46,898 nucleotides of DNA. It comes from Coprinopsis marcescibilis (Eukaryota > Basidiomycota > Agaricomycetes > Agaricales > Psathyrellaceae). This document shows, piece by piece, positions 12,085 through 24,486 of this stretch. How positions within the stretch are numbered: position 1 is the stretch's first letter; each line of letters begins with the position of its first letter. The stretch is taken from contig ML210364.1 of NCBI GenBank assembly GCA_004369085.1, positions 1 to 46,898 of the forward strand. The letters run 5' to 3'. The notes under the pieces are model-generated. The model was not told the DNA's origin and made no database searches. It saw nothing but the letters and a program-made list of their open reading frames with translations. A program made the translations under genes and the position numbers.

Positions 12085-13151
12085 CCTTCACAAGAAGCTG
12101 TGCCGGGAACCTTTACGCTGGCATTCTACCTCACATTCTGCTGTCATGGCAATCACCTTGCAAGCAGTTGCTCGCATTAGCGCCTACTTACGTAAGTAAA
12201 ACTTGATTCCCTATCGAATTTCAATTGTCTCGATTGATACGCGAAGCGAGAAAGGTGGATATATGAGTAGATCTCATTGAGTGGGACGTATTCAGCTGTG
12301 TCAGGTCTAATTTATTCCAGTGAGTGCAAGGGCTCTCGAACGTCTTTCTTGGAAGTGCAGATCATTGAGGGCCGATTTATATTTAGATGTAGATAAGATT
12401 GATTTGCCTCTGTCAAAGCTATCCGACCGGCCTTCGGGCCTGATACTGCGCACGGACCACTCATAGAAACCATACAAAAGCCTGAACGTGGCCTTTTTTA
12501 CCGAATTTCCCCCCTTTCTTCTTCCAACACATAGTGCCTCGGTTACTTTGCCTGGCGCGTATTGCTGACAGGCTGTTTCGGTCCTCGACATCGTCAGTCT
12601 TGTCGTGAGTATCGATCTTCGAGGCCTTCCTCGTCGTACCTTTGCTCTTTGACCTCCACGTATGCTGCCCAGGAGTGGACGAAGGTTCACACTTGAAATT
12701 TCGGTGACTTCTATGTCGCATTTCTATTTAAATTTACCTTCGGTGGCGTTTGTCGGGAAAGATTTGGGACTGTTGGTTAGCCAAAACGGCGCATATATTG
12801 ACCAAAAGGCCTCTAGATGACTGGCTCGCACGCATATATATCGAGGCTCTCACCAACGTCTCTCTTTTCGCTGAAAAGCGAGCCTTCGGCCGGCATTCGG
12901 CGTAGACTCCTAATTTAGCAGATCTCGGTGATTGCCTTGGCGCTGTGCGGCATCTTGCCCAATATGGCAGCCGCGATCACATTTTTCGCGAGACCATTTC
13001 CCTGTTCGACCGCAACTAAAACGACAGAGCTCTACATGCTCTAACGCTTCTTTGCGTCTTCCTCGGCTACCACAACTACTGCTGACTATATTCAGCGTCT
13101 TAAACTAGACACACAAGCCTTTCAGTAGGCTTGACTACAAGGACACTCGTC
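12085..13151. other. Intergenic, includes Utp7 promoter region
   Basis: A minus-strand frame of 86 codons at 12461-12721 is Lys/Arg/Ser-rich but has no recognisable motif. The last ~200 nt before 13152 presumably carry the Utp7 promoter; I see no clear TATA box, as is common for ribosome-biogenesis genes. Confidence 0.4.
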
Positions 13152-15685
13152 ATGGACTCGCTTTTCGCCAAAGCAGACGCCATCCAGCCCCGTTCTTCCC
13201 TCAACCACAAACGCAAACGGTCCTTCTCTTCTGCCAAAGATACAAAGATCCAGAAAGGCAAGGGCAAACAACAAAATGAGGACGATGACGACCCTCACAA
13301 AACCCGACACGACCACACCCTGCACACCGTCATGTCGCACACCGGAGTCCCCAAATCCCTCGCAAAAATACCTTCTTCATCCAAGGACGCCATCCCGAAA
13401 TACACCCCTACACAAGTTCCAAACAAAAAGCTGCGCACGGCGTTGCACACCCAGCACACTCTTTCAGCACAGTATGCATCGCACACGAGCGATACGCAGG
13501 ATCTCCTGGCTCTAGCCGCAGAGGACGCCGGTGCCATCCAGCTCGAAAGCCCTCTAGAACGCACCTGGCGCATCTCGCAAGACGAGATCGCAAAGACCGT
13601 GGGTGCAGAAGCCGCGAAAGGCCGTCGGGAGCTCGTTTTCCCCTCTGGCGGTGTGAAACGCATGCGGTGGACACGAAATGGCCGTCACCTCGTCTTCATC
13701 TCGGGCAAGGGCGGGAGCACGGTCAGCAGCGTGGACTGGCTGAATGGGAATGTGAATGCCCAGGTGGAGCTGGCCGGTGTGGGGAATGGTGGCTCGAGTG
13801 GGATGGGGGGCAAGGGGGATGGTGCGCGGGACGTTTGCTTTTTGCAGGATCAGAGCTTCTGGGCTGTGGCTCAGAGGAGGAATGTGTTTATGTACGACAA
13901 GGATGGTGTTGAGGTGCACAAGTTGGGCAAGATTGTTGATCCTATGAGGCTCGAATTCTTGCCATGGCATTGGTTACTCGTTGCTGTTGTGCGTATCTCC
14001 TCTAGCTTTTTTTGCTCGCCTTGGGCTTACGACAATTTTAGACGAACACATCCCATCTAATCTACACGGATACAACCACAGGGTCTATCGTCGCACAACA
14101 CAGTTTCACCAAAAGCAGTGCGTCTAGCGTGCGCCTCTCGCCAGCTCTTAGCCTCGCCCAAAACCCTCACACCGCCATCACTTATATGGGACACACCAAC
14201 GGGCAAGTCTCCCTATGGACGCCAAATATGAGTCGGCCGGTGGTGCAGGTGCTAGCGCACCTCGGGGGTGTGTCCTGCGTGAGCGTCGACCCAAGCGATC
14301 GCGGAGGTTCAGGAAGCACAAACACCCTCGGGAGGTATATGGCGACGTCTGGAAGGGACCACAAAGTGAAGATCTGGGATTGCAGGTACTGGAAAGGTGT
14401 GGTGAGGGAGTGGACACCAAGAAGTGGAGGTGGGAGTGCAAAGGGCTCAGGTACGTCCTTTTCGACGTTCATTCGGACAGCTGGGGCTGACTTGTGGTAG
14501 GTAACGCGCATGCGGATATCGAATTAGAGTGGAGTCAAAAGGGATATTTGGCTGTTGCATCCGGAGGGAGCGTTAACGTGCGCCATCTAAATCTGCAGTT
14601 TCCTATCCGATGATTGACATTCTGCGAATTTAGGTCTATCACCCGCCTGCCATCACAACGCCGTTTACTGCAAGTGGGAATGGGTCGTTGCCGCCTCTTT
14701 ACCTCACCCATCCCATCGCGCACAGGCCGATCACGAGTTTGAGGTTCCAGCCGTTCCACGATACACTGGCTGTTGGCCATGCCAATGGTGGGTTCGTTTT
14801 GACTTTTTACGATTCGTATATGCTGAGCAAGTGAACAGGTCTCTCATCAATTCTGGTACCTGGTGTTGGAGAGCCGCAGTTCGACAGTCTCGAAGCGGAC
14901 CCGTATGAAAATTCGAGAGCAAGGAGGGAGAGGGAGGTCAAGGGGTTGTTGGACAAGGTGCGTGCATATACCGCACTCTACGGCCGTTTACTGACGCAGT
15001 TTTTATCAGCTTTCGCCTGACATGATCTCCTTGGACCCGTCCTTTATTGGCAAATTGGATCCTACTGTTGGGAAGAGCATCACTGAAGATGGTGTGTATC
15101 TATCACTTGTGTCTACTTGGCGGAAATCTAATTTGTTTTTTAGGCGTTCGAACGACTACGGCGGCGCAAAGTGTGCTCGATGCGCGTGATAGGAAACGGT
15201 TACCTGCTTCCAGTATGACGGCAGCGGCCGATAAGGAGTATTCGCGGATGAGCCGGGTTGAAAAGCTTGGGGTGCAGGGCAAGTTGGATTTGGGTGAGGT
15301 GCGGGATGATGATCGGCTTGCGGGGAATAAAGCTGCGAGGATCAAGAGTGGGGATAGCGATAGCGACGCGAGCAGCAGCAGTGATGAGGATGACGATGCC
15401 AGTGATGGAGGAAACACCAAAGAGGATAAGGAGAAGAAGAGGTTGAGGGGGAGGAATAAGGCGCTCAAGAGGTATTTGAGGAAGCAGAGGAAGAATGTTG
15501 TTGATCCAGCTGTTATTGCGATTCGTGCAAAGGTGGAGAAGCTGAGGGTTGAGGAGAGTAAGAGGAGGGAGAAGGTGAAGGTTGCGAAGGAGAGGGCTGC
15601 CGCTGGTGGACCGGCTGAAGACGATGGGGAAGGTGATGGGAAGAAGAGGAGGAGTGCGTTGGATAGGTTTAGGAAGAAGGATTAG
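13152..15685 (+). CDS. UTP7: U3 snoRNP-associated WD40 protein Utp7 (WDR46/BING4)
   Basis: Seven exons (13152-13988, 14042-14450, 14501-14577, 14634-14787, 14839-14957, 15010-15091, 15144-15685) with ~50-nt introns stay in frame and give about 739 aa. The product is a nucleolar component of the small-subunit processome, needed for early 18S rRNA processing. Order: a basic, low-complexity N-terminus; a seven-blade WD40 region (about residues 160-490, with GHTNGQVSLW and SGRDHKVKIWD repeats); then the diagnostic BING4 C-terminal domain (about 490-570: GVGEPQFDSLEADPYEN, KGLLDKLSPDMI, LDPSFIG); then an acidic run and a long Lys/Arg-rich tail. Longer than yeast Utp7, mainly in its termini. The ATG at 13152 is preferred over an upstream non-ATG in-frame start. 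Confidence 0.95.
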
Positions 15686-15952
15686 GTTTGATAGGTGGAT
15701 GTTTATCGGTGCGGAGAGGGTAAGCGGGGTATGGTACCAATCTCGAAGGATACAGCCCTGTAATCACGCCGTACTCAATGGAGCGTTTGGTATAGCCCTT
15801 TCCGAACGGATAGGAGATTTTCAAGGGCGGAATGTACGGGCTCGGAAAAAACCCAACCTCCTTGGAAGATCTCGCTCATTTACGTAATTCCTGGTCATGC
15901 ATGCTTAATCAACTTATATCTCTCACTCTCTTCGTGGTCCAGCGTCCACAAA

Positions 15953-16447
15953 ATGTGCTCCACCTTTATCTTCAGATTCGTTGTCCTTTTCCTAATCTGC
16001 GTTGGGAATGTACTAGGCCACTCGCGTGGTGCTGACTACTCCGACGTCGTCGCCAGAGGGCTTTTGAACATCGTCGACGAAATGGCACTTGAAGCGAGAC
16101 AATGGCAGGTTAGCATCTGTCTGTCCCTCCTCGACCTTGGGCTCGTTTAACTTTGGCATTTTTAAATCCCTGGACAGTTCTATGACTGGTTGGAACGGCG
16201 GGAACAGCTCGAAGACCTGACTACCCGCGAGCTGTACGAAGAGCTAAACCGCCGTGTCGTCATCGCTTCTGGTGGCCCTAAGGAGACAAAAATGAGATGC
16301 GACGTTTGCAAACAAATGATCCCGACGATGGATATAGTTGTGAGTAGTATGAGTGTGTATATCCGATACATTTAACCGTTGTTGTGACGGATTTTGCAGG
16401 CACATAGGTGGACTGGCCATGGCAGGCGCAGTGCCGGGAGACAGTAA
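15953..16447 (+). CDS. Small secreted protein, family A member 2 (zinc-finger-like C-terminus)
   Basis: Exons 15953-16108, 16178-16339 and 16400-16447, introns 69 and 60 nt, all phase 0, about 121 aa. The signal peptide ends around VLG/HSRG. The mature part has VVARG and ALEARQ motifs, then DLTTRELYEELNRR, then MRCDVC and, across the last intron, AHRWTGH: C-x2-C-x11-H-x4-H. The tail is basic (GRRSAGRQ). Exon count, phases and motif order match the genes at 6732 and 29948. It lies 268 nt after Utp7 on the same strand. Function unknown. The C2H2 spacing suggests a metal site, but in a secreted protein it is unlikely to be a DNA-binding transcription factor. Confidence 0.75.
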
Positions 16448-17041
16448 CTTGGCGCTTTTTGGTCGAGGCCCAGTGCGTCAAGGTTTCGCTTCACGCAACA
16501 CGTAGGTTGGACGAATCAGGATTCGTAGCTATCAGGCTCAGTTTGCATTTGTCATGCTTTCGGCGTGTGTTTCTTGCTGGAATGTTTGAACGTGAACCTT
16601 GAACTTGAGGATTCTCGCGACGCTGAGTTCATACTCGCACAACACCTTGACGAATAATAATTTTAGTCCTGTGTACCCCGAGGACCATTGAGTAGTAAGT
16701 CACAATTCTCGATGTACTCCACATAAAAGCTTTGTAATTGATTTACACGGGTCTGAATCCCTCTAAGATGAGTATATCTTGCTAAGCACTAATATCGCTG
16801 GACATGAAACACGCTTGTTAACGTTAACATCGGATCCGTGCGACCGCGCTCCTTTGCTACTCCGATAGGTAAGTACCCCGTTTTGCGGTCGTATAGGGAT
16901 CGGTAACAGTCCCAAAGGCCTATGACCAGCTTTAAATTCGAGGTGTATCGCTCCACCGTATCGTCGCATTGCTATACCAGGTACCGAAACTGACTTTTCC
17001 GAGAAAAGTAATGATTCATTGAAACGCTTAACTATGGCGAG
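16448..17041. other. Intergenic
   Basis: Between two convergent small-protein genes. No feature supported. Confidence 0.5.
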
Positions 17042-17674
17042 CTATGCTGAGTTATGACATGTACACTTTCCACAAGCTAGGACAAATTCCTGCATCGTAA
17101 TATGCGCTGCCGTAGCAGGATTCTTGACCAGCGGTGGGCACAGCTTACTGCCGTTAGCTCTTGGCCTACACATTCCTCCCCTGTCAGCACAGCGCCTCCG
17201 CTGGCACTGCTGTCGCCCGGCCGGGCGCTTCGGCGCAATCCTGCATTCCTTTGCCCTCGGTGGGCTTGGGGTTGCCGTCAAGCAGCTGCAACCGCTACAG
17301 TGGTGCTTCACCGTCTGCCAAGGTGGGTTGCTGCGTAGCGGCTGCATGGCAGGGCATCGGGGCCAAGTTGCGTTGGGCTTGTCGCGGCATTTCGCGTATC
17401 TCTTGCACTTGCTGCTGCAGTAATCGCCCGGCTTGTCTTTCATGATGCACCTGGTGCCTGGAGCGCGAGCAAATAGCTCGGTTAGGGCTGCTTCGGAGTC
17501 GGAGAGGCTTCGCTGGGATAGGTCGGAAAGGCTGCTATCCAAGGTATCGGTACGTTCGTCGAAATCCAGCCAGTCGCTGCGTTCATCGAGGTCGGTGAAG
17601 GAGTGGCTTTGGGTACTGGATAAGAAGAGGCCTGCAAGTGTTATAGCCAATAACACAGATTTGGGTAACATCAT
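17042..17674 (-). CDS. Secreted cysteine-rich protein with two similar 8-Cys domains
   Basis: A single exon of 210 aa. A Lys-containing signal peptide of about 23 aa ends in STQS/HS. An acidic leader follows (about residues 24-70: DLDERSDWLDFDERTD, DLSQRSLSD, ELFARAPG). Then come 16 Cys in two blocks. Block 1 spacing is C-x9-C-x3-C-x5-C-x10-C-x18-C-x2-C-x-C; block 2 is C-x12-C-x4-C-x6-C-x9-C-x21-C-x2-C-x-C. The matching order and identical ends (C-x2-C-x-C) show an internal duplication. The Cys-rich part is strongly basic. The even count fits eight disulfides and an extracellular role, for example defence, adhesion or inhibition, but I do not recognise the fold. A second Met two codons in is equally possible as start. 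Confidence 0.85.
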   Translation of the reverse strand: MMLPKSVLLAITLAGLFLSSTQSHSFTDLDERSDWLDFDERTDTLDSSLSDLSQRSLSDSEAALTELFARAPGTRCIMKDKPGDYCSSKCKRYAKCRDKPNATWPRCPAMQPLRSNPPWQTVKHHCSGCSCLTATPSPPRAKECRIAPKRPAGRQQCQRRRCADRGGMCRPRANGSKLCPPLVKNPATAAHITMQEFVLACGKCTCHNSA

Positions 17675-19316
17675 GAGTTTGACTGACGAAGCACGTTCAG
17701 GGCGGTTTAAGTATCCAACTGACGCGTGCAGGGATCAGAAAGAGGGAATCATAATCTTGAAATTGAATAACTTGCCGGGCCAACTGATGCCGTTGGATGA
17801 GACAACCCTTAAGCAGAAAATGTCTGGTCCAGCCCCGTCACTCCGCATCATTGATATGAGCCATCGTTTCAACACCAATATTATTCAACGCAGTTTGTCA
17901 GTCGCCCCGGCTCTTCATCCAGTGGTACGCGTGAGCCTTAAGAAACGAGAGACGTGAATCCACTTTCATTCTATCTATTCACCCATTGGCACGATAGGCT
18001 TGTCCTTTAGAGCCTAAGATGTAGCATGTCGGTCCCATTCGACATTTACCGCCTGTACTTGATTCATGTCTTAGTCGTCCAAACTTGAATGTTGCGGCTT
18101 GGCAAGGAAACCGGAGCAAATGGGAAGGTCGAGAATGTACCTTTGGACTCTGGAGTGGCATGAGGAGTCTCCTTTAGCTACTTCACCTTGACTTCACCTG
18201 GCTACCGCAGGATTGTACACAGCCAATGCCAAAGACGAAACTTTAGGCTCCCCCAGCAGGGTATTGCGCCCAATTCCGTGGCACATTCACTTTTGTCAGA
18301 GCTCACGCGCATACCAGTTTACTGACCTATGCACACTCGAGTTTAGATCTCAAGCTAGGATGTGGAGGCTTTCTCCCTCCAGAAATAACCCAAAAGTTCG
18401 ATCTTCCCGATCTTTATTGTAACCGCGCAAAATGCAGCCAAGCCCTCAGGAGATTCAGAAAGGGACATCGAGGACGGTAGAAGCACAATTGACTATACTA
18501 CAGTCCCACCAGATTACCCTAGCTTTTAACAGCATTGCGACTGCACTCAAGCCTGGGTGATAAGATAAAATTCTCTTAGTAGAGACCTTGAATCATTGAT
18601 CGATCATTCATTAACTTCTTTCATTCGGCAGAGGTTAAATCAATGAAACCTGTCGTCATAAGAGTGTTGGAACTCGGACGTTGATCCGCGCTGGGTCGCC
18701 CATTCTGTGATCGGTCTAGTAAGTGGTGTGTTCTATGTAGTTCGAAAGCAAAAGCTGTCTGGGACATCTTACGCTGCGTTAATAGCGAACAAACCGCTCT
18801 GAGCGGAAACACCCGGAGTAACTGTTCACACTAGGGCCTACAATTGCACAATTCGCTTGTCGGAGTCATGGGAGTATCAGCAACCACTTCTGGACACCAT
18901 TGCGGCCGACTGACAGTGACAGATCAGAATGATGGGCGCCCGTGTGTGTACATACATATCCGTCACCAATACTTCTTATCGGAAGGCATTTCCCCGGAAA
19001 TCGTTGCAATGACGAGGTAGCCGAGAAAGCCAAGTCACTCGCAAACAAACACACATAGGACGGCACGACACCGGATCCTTATACCCAGCCGCAACTGAAA
19101 GCCGACTGCCAGGTGGTGGTCGAGTCGAAGGATACAACAATGCAACAGTGTGCTAATTTACAATGAGGAGGCAAAGATAAATAGCAATAAAGTACAGGAC
19201 AACCATCATGGTACACACACACAACGATCGTGATGAACTAGCCCAGTGAGAAGAAGTCATTGACAACGTACAGGAAGGTGCGGGTCTTCCAGGTCATCAT
19301 TGAACAAGCCGACAAA
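17675..19316. other. Intergenic
   Basis: No supported gene in about 1.6 kb on either strand. Open frames are short and lack motifs. Confidence 0.45.
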
Positions 19317-19829
19317 TCAATCCAACTCGTCGTAATCTTCCAATGCCCGTTCGAATAAGTCCTCCAAATCCTCGCCGCTACCCAGGCCACGTTCCTCGAA
19401 GAAGTCGACAAAGGTCTCTCGGGCAATCAATACAGCCTCGTCCTCCAGCTCGAGGATATCCCTGGCGGATAACACGTCGTCGTCCTCGAAGCTCCTCTTC
19501 CTCTTCCTGTTCTGTCTGTTCTGATGGTGGTTCTGGGCTCCCTGTGATGCACCCTTCCTAGCTGCCTTGCCGGCGACCTTGCCGATCACCTTTCGCCCAA
19601 TACCCATGCCGATCCTAGCGGCCAGGGGAGCAAGGAAGAAAAACGGCTCGCGGGCTTCGACGTCAACATCGCTTGCGCGACTAAGGACGAAAATCAGTAA
19701 ACATGCCGTATGCGCGAAGGAACGGGTAGGAACTCACGCCTCAACCGCCTCAGCGGGAACCTCGGTGGCCATGACTGCGTGGAGGATCACCAGGACACTT
19801 CCAGCAGTGGCAAATTGTTTGAGATTCAT
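19317..19829 (-). CDS. Small secreted protein, family B member 1
   Basis: Exons 19829-19738 and 19680-19317, with a 57-nt phase-2 intron just after the signal peptide, give about 151 aa. After a signal peptide (MNLKQFATAGSV...) and a short acidic stretch (ASDVDVEARE) comes a hydrophobic/Gly/cationic core (FFFLAPLAARIGMGIG, KVIGKVAGKAARKG), an Asn/His/Gln-rich linker and RKRKR. An acidic tail follows: SFEDDD, SARDILELEDE, FFEERGLG, LFERALEDYDELD. The Lys-Arg before SFEDDD is a likely Kex2 site. First of four similar same-strand genes. Function unknown; the segregation of charge resembles a precursor in which acidic flanks neutralise a basic segment (inference). Confidence 0.8.
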
Positions 19830-19897
19830 GTTTAATAATAGAATAGTAGGATCGTTAAGATTGCGTGAAGGGAGAGAGGTTCGACCGTGCGAAGAGA

Positions 19898-19904
19898 ATT
19901 TAAA
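19898..19904 (-). promoter_or_regulatory. TATA-like element of family B member 1
   Basis: TTTAAAT on the minus strand about 70 nt upstream of the ATG. A weaker match than those of the sister genes. Confidence 0.3.
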
Positions 19905-22112
19905 GGTATGTAGTGAGGAAGGGAGGGAGCTGGGGTATCAAGGTGAAGGTGTCTGGAGCTATTTGTACCGCTGGAGTCTCTCAAAATGGAATGAGACTAG
20001 ACCGGCCACAGCCGGCCACCCGCAGCTGAACCAGGCAAGAATTTGATATCGGCACCGGAGCTTGTCATGTTACGACCGGCTACATAGGACTTTGCACGGA
20101 TTAGTATGTGTAAATGATAGGTAAGTGTCCAATATTCCGGCTGCGGTATGATCCAAGGCTCGCCATCTGACGGCAGAAGAATTGCACAATGGGGAGCATG
20201 CGATCCGAAGAACAACGGGCTATGCGAGTTGCTAAATCTGAATCTGAATGCACTGCATAATATGTCATGGAGCCCAGATGGTCCATAACTGTACCGTTGT
20301 GGCGCGCTCATGTGTATGCATTATTGAAGGTCATGGAATACATACTGAGGAAAGCAGCCAGACATAACTATATAACTATACCTGATAACACCATCCCGGG
20401 CGCTGTGACACTGCCGCCATTGCCCGTCAAGCCCGAGCGTGAAAATAAATTCGCAAGATAAGGGGTCGAGTCTTGCTTAGTCTAAACTTTGCTCCACCCC
20501 GGAAAGTCCTCGGCTCAGAGGTATATATCCACGCTCATATATATGCCTAGCCCACCGTGTATGTGTATGGCTTGCTGGGAACATTGAGGTGGACGTTTGG
20601 CCTCCATCGAGCGCCGCGTTTTAAGAGTTCCTTATGTCGTCGACCGCCGATAGACAGCAAATACTTTTGCATCAACGGAGATAACTGGAACGGTACGTAC
20701 AAACACAGAGCGATTCTGACAACTGATCCTGTGCATCCGATGCTGCAAGCAACGGAATGCAACGATATCATTACGCCCGGCAACTGCGGGCGGACAAAAT
20801 CTCGGCGGGATGCCCCCAACTTTATGCGCTATGATGATCTCCCTGAGGCTTGAGAGGTAAAGAGCCTAGAGAAATGTGCTTGGAGGAGAAGACTCTGATA
20901 TAAAGCCTGTCCGGATGGCTCTCTGAGCGGCAAGGGTGCCCTCCAAGAGCCTACAAATGTCTTCCCCACCGCGGTCTCATATCGCTGATAAGTGTAGCTA
21001 ATAGTATTCTGTAGGGGCTTCCCGGAAAGATTGAAACGTACCAGTGGAGAGTATACGATGCTTTACTCTGGACAGACAAGCACACCGCGAATAACCTCCA
21101 AAGGATTGACATTGTTAACCCTACACTCGCGCTTCGCCTTTAGGGTCTTCTACACCGGCGACGTGGCTACAATGTTAGCAATACCTGACAGTACCAACTG
21201 AGTATACTTCTGCTCTGGCCAGCAAGCAGCTGTACTCGGCATGTACCGACGCATACTGATTGAGAATCTTATGACCAAATAAGGCAACAAAGGGCAGCGT
21301 TAAAACAGAGAAGTCCGAGGGATCAAACTCGGGCGCATCATGTATCTGATTGTTTTCATCATTTAAATTCCTAATGGGCGTCACTGCCTCAGTCTGCCTT
21401 GTGCTCCACACCAAACAGCGCCGAAGACGGAGTTCCACATGAATAGATTCTCGGAATGTTTGTACTTCCGTAACTATGTAGACCATGATGATTTGTTTTT
21501 CCACTAACGGAGTACCATTCCCATTGGGAGACCTTGTGCCATGTAGCACTTACATTTGGTTTTACACTTAGTTATCCTATGTATACACATGCTGTCTCAA
21601 CTGCAATTAGGAAGTGATCTGGACAATGCGGCGAGAAATGTAGGTTTGCTTTGAAATAAGCCAACTTGTACATGACCGTACGAGCCCTACACAGGTCGTA
21701 AGCCTAACATGGCGCGTATTGGCCTGAATAAGATCTAAGGAACACACAGTACTAGCGTGGGCAATATCCAGGCTCTGTTGGAACATTGCTTCAAAGCTCT
21801 TCACGTCGCCGTTGCCAAAGTGTTGGACCCATATGTATCAAGTAGCGATGCCTGAGGCGCCTAAGGTATTGGGCTTGAACTTGAGGGAGGGACAATAGTG
21901 AGTTCAATGCAGTGTGAAGCAACCTCGACCGCATGTGGGGACGCTTATAATAGCGAACGGAACCCCGTCGCGGAGTAATACGATTAGATGAGTCCTCGCT
22001 CCATAGTACTGCAACAGTTTTGAGCCTCGCCTGTATAGCAGAATGGAAAAATGGATATAATAATTATAATAATAATAATAAGTACATATGAATTGGACTT
22101 AATGTTGGAAGG
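19905..22112. other. Spacer between family B members 1 and 2, with coding-like remnants
   Basis: Two minus-strand stretches look partly coding: 21175-21549 (FDPSDFSVLTLPFVALFGH, HAEYSCLLARAE) and about 21700-21825 (WVQHFGNGDVKSFEAMF, STVCSLDLIQANT). They sit in different frames and lack a start exon, so they may be remnants of one gene. An ATA/ATAAT-rich simple repeat lies at about 22055-22082. Nothing else is supported. Confidence 0.25.
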
Positions 22113-22675
22113 CTAGTCTAAGTCTGAGAGGTCCTCGAACGACCGCCGAAGTAGATAGCCAACATCGACGTCGTCAGCGCCAAGTCCCCGCTCTTCCAGG
22201 GAGTCCACAAGGTCCAAGAACGATCGCGCGGTGATTGTAAAGTCATCATCGTCGAAGCTTCGTTTGTTCCCCTTCGCCTTCCAGGCCTTCTTCGCTTGCT
22301 TATACCCCTGAATCTTCTTCCCATTTGCCGAGCGAAATCCGTTCGCGATGTCTTTCTGCTTGTTTTCTCTTGCGCGTGCCTTAGCCTTTGCTATGGCGCC
22401 TGCAATAAGGCCTATGAATGGTAGTATTGGAGCGCGCCCCTCGAGTTCGAGAAATTCGCGGGACTCCAGGAGCTGATCTTCAAATTCGCGGGCAGAAAGA
22501 CTGTCGATGTCTTCGAGTTCGCGGCTATGTTTAAAGTAGGACATAGCATGAGGCCTTAATGTAGCATAATGCGATAGCGAGACTAGGCTTACCTTGCTAA
22601 TTGCCCAGCCGTCTCCGCCCAAGCGAGTTGACTCATAGTCAAAACGGCGCCTAACACGAGATGGGCTAGCTTCAT
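22113..22675 (-). CDS. Small secreted protein, family B member 2
   Basis: Exons 22675-22593 and 22524-22113, 68-nt phase-2 intron, about 164 aa. The signal peptide is MKLAHLVLGAVLTMSQLAWA. The acidic part carries SRELEDIDSLSAREFED and ESREFLELEGR. The core is APILPFIGLIAGAIAKAKAR and then Lys-rich (KKIQGYKQAKKAWKAKG) to NKR, followed by the acidic tail SFDDDD, TARSFLDLVDSLEERGLG, LLRRSFEDLSDLD. Spliced this way it matches members 1 and 3. Reading through the intron would give a longer frame without a signal peptide. It has a strong TATA box. Confidence 0.82.
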
Positions 22676-22760
22676 CGTTTAAAGGCTGAGAATATTATGG
22701 GATGCTTGTGGGTAGGGTCTGTCGGAGTATTCTGGTACTAAGTTCCTTTTTTTTCGAGCC

Positions 22761-22768
22761 CTTTTATA
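22761..22768 (-). promoter_or_regulatory. TATA box of family B member 2
   Basis: TATAAAAG on the minus strand, about 90 nt before the ATG at 22675. Confidence 0.6.
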
Positions 22769-22769
22769 G

Positions 22770-24486
22770 CAGTAAACAGATGGGTTTTCCGGAAAACCCA
22801 GCCAGCGCCCACAAGATGTCCACAAAAGCACACGACGATAGTTTGTCGCTGACTGTCATGCTGAACAATCAATCATATGTAGGGCTAGATATGTATACAT
22901 ACGTCAGATGCCATAACGTCCCCATCAAGGTTGGCACATCCACTTGTCTATTTCTGATGCTCTGTAGAGTCCAGAGCGATGATGCCTAGATGAAAGATGT
23001 GACTACACAAGGACATGTGGTTTCCACCCCCTGGCCAATTCGTGTGTAATATTAGCTTGCCAATTGACCAACGAAATGCTTCACTACTAGGGGGCTGTGA
23101 CTACTGGGTAGCTGCAGTAGCTGTAAAGCTACCAAAAGGACTATGTACTAGACTGCTGGTAAGCACCCCAGACAGCCCGCGTGAGTTCGTGAGCAGCTTG
23201 AGCATCAGACCTAGAGAACGACGTTTGCCAGATTAACGTAGCTGTAGCTTCTTGTGGTATAGACGTACTTAGGTTGCCTATAATATCGAAAAGATCGGCC
23301 CCGAAATTGGCACGAGTATACGGGATACGTCATTCTTCGATCAGAATGTCCACATTTTCCACTCACAGTATGGAGCAACCGATAGTCTGGGGTGTAGGTT
23401 TGAAGCAGCCCGCTAGAGTCGCTGAGAAAGCTGAGGCAGAAAGGCTCGAGATCTGCACCGGCGGGGATCGCGCTGATCGAACAATTTAAACGCCCACGGA
23501 AGCAGTTGGAAGAAGCCGGTGGGAGTCGAAAAGGGGATATATTCAATTCTTGGTAAATTTTTTTATCTGTCAAGGACCAGATTTTAGATATCGCCCAAGC
23601 TTCCACTCCCAGTTCTCTCTCTGGCGGCGATGGCAGATATAATTTTAGGAAGATTGAGGGGTTTGGGTTCCTGCTCCAGGTTGGTATCACGAAGAGGTGA
23701 AGATATGATATAGGACTTTTGGCTCCAGGTTTCCCAGCGAGGACATTACGATGCCGTTTCACTGTTTGCAACACGGTGAATGAATATAGCATGACCATCA
23801 CCACTCACTGTAGGCTGTACTGCCATATTTGGTACTTCAACAATGAAAGATCTTCAATACAGTAATGTATCAGTCGACATGATGTCACGATATGTGACTT
23901 TCAAACATCAATGCATCACGCGTCAGATTGTCTCGTTTTTCCGAGTCCCTTCTCATCTCTCAGCGACCATTCGTGATTCTTAGGAAAACTTGAAGGTTTC
24001 TTCAGCCTTGAAATGTTTAAGCCCCAGCACGAAGGTTTATATTGAACTCCCAACTGAAGAGTCAGGGTTCGCGGAAGTCTGAGGAAGTGGGATGCTGGAA
24101 TGCCTCTTTCAGGCGGAAGTATAGGGGCACTAACTGAGTATGCACACTGTGCGGTTTAAGCTGCCGCCATACATTCAAAGGAACAGTGGAAGGTGGAAGC
24201 GAAAAGTGAGGTAGATCTGTTAAGTTGTTGGGGATAACTCAGTAAACCGCTCCACCAGTCTTGTATGCTCAGTAGTAAATGCTGGACCCAAGCCCCACTT
24301 GTTTGCTTTGGCCGGTTCCCTAGCGCGCTTTGACCAGATATCCATAGTATAAATACGGCCAGTCCAAGCAACCTGTACTATTAGGATACAATAAAAGGGC
24401 ACTCGCGGTCACTTATGCTGCTTCTGTGATTCCTGCAAACACAGCTGTAACTTACCAGCACGCAACTTCAAATACCATGCAGGCCA
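22770..24486. other. Spacer; long frame without support
   Basis: The longest open stretch (23211-23804, minus, 197 codons) contains many Ser/Tyr/Arg but no motif, signal peptide or partner exon, and I treat it as chance. No other feature seen. Confidence 0.4.

Noticed and set aside
15953..16447. Reading the family A finger as a nuclear transcription factor
   Set aside because: All three members have clear signal peptides and only one finger, without a linker or further fingers.
22113..22622. 169-codon unspliced version of family B member 2
   Set aside because: Reads through the intron and lacks a signal peptide; the spliced form matches its sisters in exon length, phase and motifs.
23211..23804. 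197-codon open frame on the minus strand
   Set aside because: No signal peptide, domain pattern or splice partner; a chance resemblance of a WAISK string to the read-through intron of family B member 2 is not homology.
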